Shown piece by piece: positions 21,758 through 32,274 of a DNA stretch of 37,376 nucleotides. Location: contig NW_003138344.1 of assembly GCF_000003605.2 (NCBI RefSeq), forward strand, positions 48,935-86,310. The letters run 5' to 3'. Under the pieces are notes generated by a model. The model had not been told where the DNA came from. It searched no databases and saw only the letters and a program-made list of their open reading frames with translations. Position numbers and translations under genes: made by a program. The number at the start of each line of letters is the position of its first letter. Position 1 is the stretch's first letter. The stretch is from Saccoglossus kowalevskii (lineage: Eukaryota > Hemichordata > Enteropneusta > Harrimaniidae).

Positions 21758-22738
21758 CTAATTATTCGATGTTCTCGTTGTCATGCTCATATGATTGAGA
21801 TCAGCGTATTTGCGATATCTGGCGATGCTCTGCAGCCAGCAGTGAAAGTTAATACGGTGATTCTCGGCGAACCAGTCACTGGCGTAAGCCGTTGCAATCA
21901 GCATGTGTACATCGTGCTCGTAGTCATCTCCACAACGAGCGTAATTCTCATAACACCGCTTGATGCAGTTAAAAATGCGATTTCTATCCACAACTTCAGG
22001 TTTATCTAATAAATTACGGGCAATTAAAAAAGATAATTGCGCGATGCTTTCAGGAGCGTATCCGTAGGTATACTCGGGATCGAAATCGTGCATCTGAGAA
22101 CTCAATACTTCACACTCGTCTCTCTTCTCATCTAAATCGGCTTTTACTTTGGAGAGCTCTCTTTCCAGTTTCCTATTCTTGGTCTCCGTCGCTTCAAGAT
22201 CTCTCTTCATTCTTTTTAACTGCAGCTCAAGAGATGCGATTTTACAGAATAGCTCCTGGTAGTCAATCGATCTGAAGCTAGCCACACCGTCCGAACTCAT
22301 TGCAGAAGCAGTATGCACGGCTGCTGCAGCAGTAATTTCTGGGCATTGTATTTGATGTGCAGCAAGTTGGTATCGATTGAGACCCATCCCACATCCAATG
22401 CACTCGACTGGGGCATATCCACATGATTCCAGGTGAGCGCTGAGGCTTTCCATTCGCACTACCATCTTACAGCCTCGTTCTTTGTGATCACACTCGATAT
22501 CCAGGCTATTGACTATAGCACGAAGCGACCATACAGGACTGACCTGATATTTACTAATCCGGCCACGACAGCACGGACATGTATCGGTATTCGGACGGGT
22601 TAGCCATGTATCCAAACATAGTTCACAAAATGTATGTCCACATCGCGTTAACACGGCATCTTCAACAACGCAGCTACAAATACCACACAGCAAATTTTGA
22701 TCCGGTGTTGTCACAAACCTCTGCACTCCGTAGCCCAT
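21758..22738 (-). CDS. RING and TRAF-type zinc-finger E3 ubiquitin ligase, NRDP1/RNF41-like N-terminus, intronless
   Basis: 326 residues in one exon. The start MGYGVQRFV matches the MGYDVTRF start of NRDP1 (RNF41), which fixes the start codon. A C3HC4 RING has C18, C21, C33, H35, C38, C41, C54 and C57. Two TRAF-type fingers follow: C83-C90-H102-C106 and C113-C116-H128-C132. A coiled coil spans about 158-216. Residues 220-312 look helical and conserved-like (YAPESIAQLSFLIARNLL, CIKRCYENYARCGDDYEHDV) but I do not recognise them, and they are not the USP8-binding domain that ends NRDP1. RING proteins of this type transfer ubiquitin from an E2, and the coiled coil probably mediates oligomerisation. 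The absence of introns beside intron-rich genes suggests a retrocopy-derived or expanded family. Substrate unknown; PDZRN/LNX-type relatives are an alternative label for the N-terminal part. Confidence 0.9.
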   Translation of the reverse strand: MGYGVQRFVTTPDQNLLCGICSCVVEDAVLTRCGHTFCELCLDTWLTRPNTDTCPCCRGRISKYQVSPVWSLRAIVNSLDIECDHKERGCKMVVRMESLSAHLESCGYAPVECIGCGMGLNRYQLAAHQIQCPEITAAAAVHTASAMSSDGVASFRSIDYQELFCKIASLELQLKRMKRDLEATETKNRKLERELSKVKADLDEKRDECEVLSSQMHDFDPEYTYGYAPESIAQLSFLIARNLLDKPEVVDRNRIFNCIKRCYENYARCGDDYEHDVHMLIATAYASDWFAENHRINFHCWLQSIARYRKYADLNHMSMTTRTSNN

Positions 22739-23050
22739 CTTGGTTCGACGTGTAGCGAGATATAAACGCTGTGGACGGGGATTTCAATGAACCGAACAAT
22801 TTCAATGAGTATAGTACCGCGGTGCCCTGCCAATCACAAAGGCGAAGCGAACTCACAATTTAAATGTCGCGAACAGCTGTAAATATGTATACAGGTCATT
22901 CAGTAGTTTTTACAGAAAGACCAGTAGAACGTGAAAAATAAAGGCTTTTCAATGTATTGGTCGGACTTCCCCCATGTGGGCTGAGCGCATGCGCAGATGA
23001 GAAATATGAAAAGATCCTGGTAGCTGGTTTGACACGTCACATTGTTATAA
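22739..23050 (-). promoter_or_regulatory. Presumed promoter and 5' UTR of the RING gene
   Basis: More GC-rich than the surroundings. It has a minus-strand ATTGG (inverted CCAAT) at about 22829-22833, and TCATTGAAAT twice (about 22780 and 22799). No TATA box at a fixed distance. The assignment rests on position only. Confidence 0.3.
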
Positions 23051-26000
23051 AAATTCTATTTATATCTATAATACGCCAACAGCAGTGACGCGAAGGACAA
23101 GTTACATTTATTCAAATAAACAATAATATTGCGAGTAACCGATTCAATAGTAGTCATGACAGTGAGACATGTGTACACCGAGAGTTCATTAAATGACCGG
23201 CGAATATTAGACGCCATGAAATATACAATTGAATGGATAATATAATTAGTGGCCATTGAAAGCAGGCCATTAACGGGTCATTAGAATAACCCGTACACTT
23301 TCTCAATATGTAAATTATCACCAAATTTACATTTACATAAACGCAGCAACGAAACAATTAAAAATATTTTTTCGCGGAAAAAACAATCTGGTGTGCATGT
23401 TATGTTTCAACAGATTTCATCAATAGAATGGTTTTAAATAAATAATGATGTAATCCGAGATGCAGTGTTTCGTGGATATTAATAAAAGTCAGGATATTAA
23501 TAAAAAAGTGGCACTATATGTACCGGTAACAATCGAACTATTATCGACATGGGAATATTGTATTGCTTACTCTATCCTAGACTATTCTTACCAAATATAT
23601 AATAACAATATTCAAAACAAAAAATCTATGTTACCTATACATGTAGTAATTATCGTGCTCGGATATACTAGTAAAATCGTAGTTTTTTTCATTATCTATT
23701 GGCAGTGTCAACTCTTTCATATATACTAGTATATCAGCATTTTAAATCTAGCTACTATGGATAGAAATATCCATTAACGGAAAATGTGGCTAACACGCTA
23801 GACTGCATACAACACTGTAACGAATCGACCTAGAATAAATGCCATCAGCGGGTGGCCTGTGCACTACTCCATCAGTCGATGCGATCAATAACCTCACTCG
23901 TTGACGTGGTAAATTCATCATTTTCTTTAAATACATTATCATTACACTATTTACAACAGAACAGCGCAACTCGAGCGTCACTTTAAAAACAAAACATTCA
24001 AAGTGCTTCTCTTTGTGTTCTTTGTTTTTAATTTACAATTGAAATCTCTATTGCGAAAATAGCCTTAACCATTATTTAATACCAAGTATATGAAATAATC
24101 GAAATCAGTGTGCTTTCGTCGAAAACAATCTAAAACAATCTAACGAAACGATGCGATAAAGTTTAATATCACATCTTTAATATACTTCTATTTCTAAGAG
24201 TGAAATTACTGAAGTGGTAGACACCTGGCGATGAAACGAACAATGTATTAATATTCATTGTCAGTGATCAGAACAAACTGAACAAATGTATAATAATGTC
24301 AGTCCAAGTTTAGTAATTCACATCGTAGATACACCGTATACTGTACTTGCATTCACTGGCAACATTTAAATGTAATAAAATAAATAATTACTGTTTTCAG
24401 AGATACACATTTTGATATGATTATGTTATACAACATATATAAGTTAAAATATTCGAATATTTATATTGTGTCACTATAATTGTTAATTTAATAATTTTCT
24501 AATGTCTCACTAAAAATTGTCGCTTTGAATCCCTCCTTCCAGTGAAGTCGCACTAAATTACAGGCCTGACTCGAACTAGGAAATGAATTAAAACTTCGTG
24601 TTACAAATGAGCATTTTACCCATAACCATACATCACTCAAACGGAGAAACTTGTCATTTGCTAGCTTCCGCAAGTCATAAATTATAAATACCGTGCACAA
24701 AAATTACTCGATGAAAGGACACAGGAACCTAATGACGTCACCACTCGGTATTAAACGTCATTTTCACCTGTCTGCTAATGACCCGGAGGTCAAAGAGCGA
24801 CAAAGTTGGTGACATGTCGAATGACAAAAGGTGAAACTGAAAGGCTAATTTATTGGTGGACGGGTTATACCCAATATGGTTTGAGATTGCATTGAGTTTG
24901 TTGCGGGTATATGCATATGCATGTGTGGATAATATCTGCAACATATGTGTTTCAGAATCTTTACATTCATACATAGGTTTACCTTGTCGTGATGAAAATA
25001 TCGCGATTTTCACTACCGATCTGCAACACAATATTTCACAAGAGATGTCATCATAATGATTTCATTAAAATAGTTTTTATTTACAGCGAACATGGTATCA
25101 TGATGCGGTGTATTGGTTTCAGTCCAAAAATGTGACCGTGGGTTACCCCCCCCCCCCTCCACACACACACACACACTAATCACGAAAACGTTATACAGCT
25201 ACCTTTAATACAGGTGCATCTGATGACGTTGGTAAAATCTGGTATTGAGTTCTCTGTTACCGTAATTTGATGATAATTGGTCGTTGCTAGTGCACACGAA
25301 CACCTGGAATTCTTCAAATGTATCTTTTCAAATATAATTATGTAGTTATGTAATGAAGTGACTTTTATCAACTACAAATGTAATACGCCCCACTCACAAA
25401 TGCAATAAACGCATCTACCTACAAATGTAATTACCATCAACTACAATGTTATACAACTTTCCGTTGTTGGACACGATGTAATTTCCGTGTTCAATAATTG
25501 GTCTGTTCATATGTTCTCCGATATTAGCCAGATGTATCAAAGTGGACATTCTTAAAATCCACTACACGAGTCATACTGGGATTTGTCAATAATACACACA
25601 TATACATCAATTATACGTCACATGCCTCTGACGTTTTTATGAAAATACTCCTACTAAGTATGTCATTAATCTCCTTCAATTGATTCATTGTCAGTGGTTC
25701 AACTAAAAGGTGATATAATGAACACCATGATTATTTAGTTAATTTTTGTCTCCGTGTTTATTTTACTAATTTAACTGTTTCATTTTAAATATTGATCATA
25801 CATTTTGGGCTAGAAAATAATTATTATGGTTACAAATTATATTTACAAATTTCATTTACAGAAGATGATAGCAGAAATGACATTGGTTTGTTCAATTCAT
25901 GGAGATTTAGTATTTTATATACATGTATTAGCTCACACAACAGTTCCTCTACATATATATTGGGACTAGTCTAAATAGGGAGTAAAAAGCCTTCTCTACA

Positions 26001-26344
26001 TTTATATTCATAATCTGGGACAAATAACAAGTTAGAAAACAAATGCAAATTGAACGCTGCCTGTAACCACGCATGGACTATGCGACGAGAAGACATTTGC
26101 GTGCTGCAGCAAGAGTCGTCAAATAAAAACGCCCGCTATAGGCGATAACGTGCTTATCAACATTACCTCGCGAGGGTACACTCACCATGCACCAGCACCA
26201 TGAAAATGACAGTTCGTTGTTTAAAATACAATACCCTAATTCGTGACGCAAATTAGAAATCGCTGTTGAACTGTTAAGACGTGTTCTTCATTTCATTCAT
26301 ATTTTAGTAAACAGTAACCACGGTTTTATACAGAATAACTCACT
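23051..26344. other. Intergenic, no gene seen
   Basis: AT-rich without recognisable exons. It contains a C12 run and (AC)n tract at 25146-25176. The open frames here are short, overlap on opposite strands and show no family resemblance. Confidence 0.4.
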
Positions 26345-26945
26345 ATACTCCACAACGCCTAGAATATATTCAGTGTTCCACTCATTATACTTCACTAACA
26401 CCTAGAATCTATGCAGTTTTCCACTCATTAAGCTTCACTCACACCTAGAATCTATGCAGTGTTCCATATATTATACACAAGTGCCTAGAATCTATGTGGT
26501 GTTCCATTCATTATACACAAGTGCCTAGAATCTATGTGGTGTTCCATTCATTATACACAAGTGCCTAGAATCTATGCAGTGTTCCATTCATTATACACAA
26601 GTGCCTAGAATCTATGTGGTGTTCCATTCATTATACACAAGTGCCTAGAATCTATGCAGTGTTCCATTCATTATACACAAGTGCCTAGAATCTATGCGGT
26701 GTTCCATTCATTATACATAAGTGCCTAGAATCTATGCAGTGTTCCATATATTATACATAAGTGCCTAGAATCTATGCAGNNNNNNNNNNNNNNNNNNNNN
26801 NNNNNNNNNNNNNNNNNNNNNNNNNNNNNGGTGTTCAATATATTATACACAAGTGCCTAGAATCTATGCGGTGTTCCATTCATTATACAAAAGTGCCTAG
26901 AATCTATGCAGTGTTCCATATATTATACACAAGTGCCTAGAATCA
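26345..26945. repeat. 40-bp tandem satellite (interrupted by the assembly gap)
   Basis: The unit is gtgcctagaatctatgcagt then gttccattcattatacacaa, about 14 copies, with variants gcagt/gtggt/gcggt and cattcatt/catatatt. The first two or three units on the left are more diverged. The array continues on both sides of the gap at 26780-26829, so its true length is unknown. Confidence 0.96.
26780..26829. other. Assembly gap, 50 N
   Basis: Exactly 50 undetermined bases inside the 40-bp satellite, probably an arbitrary gap size where the assembler could not span the repeat. Confidence 0.99.
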
Positions 26946-28400
26946 TTATACACCACAAATACCTAGAACTATGCAGTGTTCTATTCATTATACATCACAA
27001 ACACCTAGAATCTATGCAGTGTTCTATTCATTATACACCACAGATACCTAGAACTATGCAGTGTTCTATTCATTATACACCACAAATACCTAGAACTATG
27101 CAGTGTTCTATTCATTATACACCACAAATACCTAGAACTATGCAGTGTTTCATTCATTATACACCACAAATACCTAGAACTGTGCAGTGTTCTATTCACT
27201 ATACACCACAAATACCTAGAACTATGCAGTGTTCTATACACCACAAATACCTAGAACTATGCAGTGTTTTATTCATTATACACCACAAATACCTAGAATT
27301 ATGCAGTGTTCTATTCATTATACACCACAAATACCTAGAACTATGCAGTGTTCCATTCATTACACTCTACTAACGCCAAGAATATATGTGGTGTTCCATT
27401 CATTATACACCACAAATACCTAGAACTATGCAGTGTTTTATTCATTATACACCACAAATACCTAGAACTATGCAGTGTTCTATTCACTATACACCACAAA
27501 TATCTAGAACTATGCAGTGTTCTACTCACTATACACCACAAATACCTAGAACTATGCAGTGTTTTATTCACTATACACCACAAATACCTAGAACTATGCA
27601 GTGTTCCATTCATTACCCTCTACTAACGCCAAGAATATATGTGGTGTTCCATTCATTATACACCACAACTACCTAGAACTATGCAGTGTTTTATTCATTA
27701 TACACCACAAATACCTAGAACTATGCAGTGTTCTATTCACTATACACCACAAAATCCTAGAACTATGCAGTGTTCTACTCACTATACACCACAAATACCT
27801 AGAACTATGCAGTGTTCTATTCATTATACACCACAACTACCTAGAACTATGCAGTGTTTTATTCATTATACACCACAAATACCTAGAACTATGCAGTGTT
27901 CTATTCACTATACACCACAAATACCTAGAACTATGCAGTGTTCTATTCACTATACACCACAAATACCTAGAACTATGCAGTGTTTTATTCAATATACACC
28001 ACAAATACCTAGAACTATGCAGTGTTTTATTCATTATACACCACAAATACCTAGAACTATGCAGTGTTTTATTCATTATACGCCACAAATACCTAGAACT
28101 ATGCAGTGTTCTATTCATTATACGCCACAAATACCTAGAACTATGCAGTGTTTTATTCATTATACACCACAAATACCTAGAACTATGCAGTGTTTTATTC
28201 ATTATACGCCACAAATACCTAGAACTATGCAGTGTTCCATTCATTACACTCTACTAACGCCAAGAATATATGTGGTGTTCCATTCATTATACACCACAAA
28301 TACCTAGAACTATGCAGTGTTTTATTCATTATACTCCATTAATGCCTAGAATCTATGCAGTGTCCTGGGACATTCATTATACTTCACTAAGACCTAGTCA
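26946..28400. repeat. 42-bp tandem satellite with higher-order structure
   Basis: The unit is atacctagaactatgcagtg then ttctattcattatacaccacaa, about 33 copies. It is clearly the sister of the 40-bp unit to the left: the shared core is cctagaa(t)ctatgcagtgtt. A distinctive variant unit (taacgccaagaatatatgtg) occurs at 27371, 27624 and 28254, marking larger blocks. As 42 is a multiple of three, long open frames run on both strands (for example 27601-28257); these are artefacts. Confidence 0.97.
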
Positions 28401-31289
28401 ATGTGAGAAGTGTCAATCCCTTAAACATTGCATGGTCCTCAAAGTGCATTGCATGAATTGCAATGAAATAAGTTGAAAGCTGGTCAACATTACAAACCAA
28501 TCATAGTGTATCTCTCCAATTTTAAAATCAGAGATATGAATCTGATAAACCTTTTATAAGAGATGTCTTTCTGTATATTTCAGTGTGTATAGTGATTGTA
28601 CTTGATTTCGTAGTCACTTGATGCCATTGTACCGAATAAACGACATAAGAGTTACGTACGCACTATAGTCTACCTTGTCTCTTCACTAGTGTTATCACTA
28701 CACAAATGCAATAACTGCAGTTTCTGAACCTGATCAAGTGTGAGCAATAAACCACAAAAAATACACTTAATAGGGTAAGCAAATGGCATGGAATCTCCAA
28801 TACCACACGTTTTCTTTATAGTGTATGTATGGTAACAATAAACACAACTAAGTTTTCAGAAGTTTGTAGCTATCCTGTTTATTACCTTAAAAGGTTATTT
28901 CATGTATTCCACAACAAAAATTGTAAATGACAAAAAAAACCACCACCAATAAATGCTATCATTTGGTTTTCAAAACATTACTGTGCTTGAATGATTTATT
29001 ATTATCTACATGTAACATAGATAGTTATTTTCTAAACAGACAACTAAAATTACTTACAAAATCATCTGTGCGGTGTATATGGAATATGTAAAATGACAAT
29101 ATTTTGTGTTCTTTGTTGCAAAAAAAAAAGCTGATGTGTAGTCATATGGGAGCGATAACTAATTGAATGAATAAACGGTGGTCACAACTGCATCTGTTCT
29201 ATACAGGTTATAGCAACATACAAGTGTGTCTGTTCTATACAGGTTATAGCAACATACAAGTGTGTGTGTGACAAGTAAATGAAACAGTCTGACGACCACT
29301 GTGTCCTTTTGTCAATTCTCCATGTAATTCTAATTTTTCAGTGAACATTTTAGTAGTGACTGTGAAAATAAACTATAAGTATCTCTGAAATACCAATACA
29401 TTTAGCAGGTAATCATACAGTAGAAAATGAATTGATTTTGGCATGTAGTCAGCTGTTTCATAGACACTACAAGTACACATGTTAAACCCTAGTAGAACTA
29501 ATGTGTGTGGGTCACCAGTAACTTGATAATGTTGTGTTTTTCAGTTAGTTACCATGACATTGAAGTCTTCAGTGACAAGAGTAAACATGAAAAGTGACTT
29601 GTTAAATGATGAAAACATGGAAATTAGAATTGCAAAACACTACAGTCCCATTTTATCATTAATTAATTATCAACTGGTCTAGGGAGTCCAGTAGATCAAC
29701 TGGCAGGTTTTGATTAAAATTTTCACGTCACACATGTAATACATTGTTAAAATTGTGCTTTTAATTTAAATTTGTTTGCTTACAACAAAAAAATTAAAAC
29801 GTTTACATTTTTGCAAATCATAACTTCTCAGAGTAAGGGAACGCTGTAACAGACTGTCACATCAGACAGCTGTTTTGAATTACAATAAATTTAGGTTGAA
29901 TTTTATGCAGATTTCGTGGAAGGTGCACTGTGTTTAATCATAGCACTTCAGAACTTCAAAAATATCATTTTTATAATGGTAGAATTGTTACAACTTTGTA
30001 GCCATAATATCATCTACTGGGTATGATTTCTGGAGCTGCGGGTCTCTAGCCGCTTGATTACCTCACACACAATAATCTTATTGGTCAATCAGAAATATGC
30101 AGTTATGGCATATATTAATTATAATACCAGCTTTTTGACCTGTACTGCAGGCATCAACATTGTCTTTTAATGTTTACAAAATGTTCGTAAAATATGAAAA
30201 AACAACAACTTATTTTTCAATTTAACAGACGTATGAAGCAAGACACAATATAATTTTGGTATCTGTATGTGCACTGTAAGATATCAGTGGGGACAAACCC
30301 AACTGTTGGAAATATAAATATGTACAAATAAAAGCATGAATTATAAAATAAATTATTAAAATAAGAATTTTGTTCCTTAAATTTATAACACAAGTTTCTT
30401 CTTTTTCGCTTGACCTTATTATTGCTGACCCATGGCCAAATATTTTATTAATCGCACAAACAAAAACAACATAATGTATAAACCTGTCTAAACCAAACTA
30501 AGTCATAACTAAACTCTGTCCAAACTGAAGACAATTTTTCAAGAATATTTCCCACAGATTTGCATACAAGACATCTGTACACCAAACACACCTGTCAACA
30601 ATTTTCTCAGTCTCCTTAGACGTCAGTTTGAACATGTTTCACTGTATTAAATTCAAAAAGTTCTAGTTGATTATTTTTTTTTATTCAGAAATGTTAATAA
30701 AATGAAATCAGCCCATAAACATTTTTTAATCAACATTCTTAGAACATACATAGAAACTATGGCAATGTACTAATATATTGAAGGCTGTCTTTGGATCTTT
30801 CTAAATGACTACATTCTGAAGTGTTAAGAAGATGGACATTTTGCACCATAACTGAGACTAAAGAAGAGGGTGGATGGGAAAATATTGGGGGTTTGATCTG
30901 AGCAAATTTGTATTTAACCTTACAGCAAAATGTACTGATTTAGCAATAAACACTGCATTTCACACAAAAAATATTACCCACGATAATATTAAAACATTTC
31001 CACAGTATCTGCTATAGTATCATAGTTGTTTGGGAGTATGCAATTACAACTGTAGACATAAAACAGGCTGTAACAGAGCTACATCAATGCCCAACTTTCT
31101 GTGGCACACACTGACATAAAAGACGCAGCATTTGTGTACATCAATGGTTTGCATTGTAAACTTGATAGTATGCAATAATCATGAGAGACGTGTATTTTCT
31201 GAATTTGTTCTTAGTGAGATATCTCTACTGAGCATCTCTACTGACAATTTCCACCACTTCTAATCACAGGAATGCTCCTGTACTTGTGT
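28401..31289. other. No gene seen; possibly part of the ZFYVE1 3' UTR
   Basis: AT-rich, largely non-repetitive and free of exons. Minus-strand AATAAA signals occur at several points (for example complement of tttatt at about 28877, 28994 and 30443), so a long ZFYVE1 3' UTR is possible but cannot be placed. Confidence 0.35.
29193..29264. repeat. 36-bp tandem duplication
   Basis: Two copies of a 36-bp unit beginning tctgttctatacaggttata, at 29193 and 29229, identical by eye. Confidence 0.95.
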
Positions 31290-31299
31290 TGCATCTACT

Positions 31300-31560
31300 G
31301 TAAAATCTGTATTAGAAGCAGCGGCTTCTATTAAAATGGCACAATGCAACAGAAGGGATGCGGCTTCTATTAAAATGGCACAATGCAACAGAGGGGATGC
31401 GGCTTCTATTAAAATGGCACAATGCAACAGAGGGGATGCGGCTTCTATTCGAGCATCTACACATATGAGAAATGGTGAATTTTTGGTTCTCAATTGCTCA
31501 AAAAAAATAGGTGCGACTTCTATTAGTGATGCGGCTTCTAATACAGACTTTACGGTACAT
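31300..31560. repeat. 39-bp tandem repeat built on a GCGGCTTCTATTA motif
   Basis: Three close copies of gcggcttctattaaaatggc then acaatgcaacagaggggat (39 bp, from about 31360), with partial units before and after, including gcggcttctaatacagac at about 31532. The frames at 31260-31602 on both strands come from the repeat (39 is a multiple of three). Confidence 0.93.
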
Positions 31561-31602
31561 CTCCATTTTGAGTCACAGGATACTGCAAGTCTTCCAATAT
31601 GA

Positions 31603-32044
31603 GGGGTAAATGACTTCCCTGTCAGTAAGTGAAATCTTTACACAAATATATGGTTATACTTTAACCCCAAATCCATTTTTTTTATACATAGAAAATTCAG
31701 TTAGTGGTTAAAATCATTAATAAAGTTAATCATATAAAAGTTGACAGAGAATGGCAGCAAAATTTCCAGATTATTCAGTTATTGTGTTTGTTCAATTAGA
31801 AGCATATGCTCTCATGTGAATGGCTGCCAAAAATTTACCATTACTGTGACTTGAAATCTCACCAAAATATTGTATTTGACTCACATTTACCGCAATTAAA
31901 ATGAATCACATTTGTATGTACATATAACAACCTGTTTTAGATTTCTCTAAATGTAAATAAAGTTGAGATTATAAATGTATTGAACCCTAACCCAATGAAC
32001 ACCATATATGTATTTTCAGATTTCACTTACAATCTACTCTGTCA
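31603..32044. other. Non-coding, immediate 3' flank of ZFYVE1
   Basis: AT-rich with no exon. It should contain at least the first part of the ZFYVE1 3' UTR on the minus strand; no unambiguous poly(A) signal close to the stop codon. Confidence 0.4.
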
Positions 32045-32274
32045 CTACAAATCGTCTTTCTCATAGCATTCTTTACAAACCCTGACAGGGTGGTCCCATC
32101 CTCTGGATGGGACGGCTTTACGTGCAGAAGAACACAATTCACAGACGCCATCTCCACATGCACGACAATGATGGATCACCAGTTTAGGACCAAACTTCTC
32201 TTTACAGCAACAGCACTGTTCAATTTCACAATCTGCTCTCCAGTATGTTGGTCTAGCTGCGTCAATGACCAAAC
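32045..32274 (-). CDS. ZFYVE1: ZFYVE1 last coding exon (second FYVE finger)
   Basis: Encodes VIDAARPTYWRADCEIEQC, CCCKEKFGPKLVIHHCRACG and AVPSRGWDHPVRVCKECYE to the stop. WRAD fits the FYVE WxxD motif and RVCKEC the RVC motif. The basic motif usually R(R/K)HHCR, and KHHCR in human, reads VIHHCR. Acceptor TTTCAG. Confidence 0.96.

Noticed and set aside
21731-22009. 92-codon plus-strand frame
   Set aside because: Antisense shadow of the C-terminal part of the RING gene.
26906-28476. Several long open frames on both strands (up to 222 codons) with repeated YTPQIPRTMQCSIH-like or HHKYLELCSVLF-like motifs
   Set aside because: They coincide with the 42-bp satellite, are open in several frames and on both strands, and reflect only the unit length being a multiple of three.
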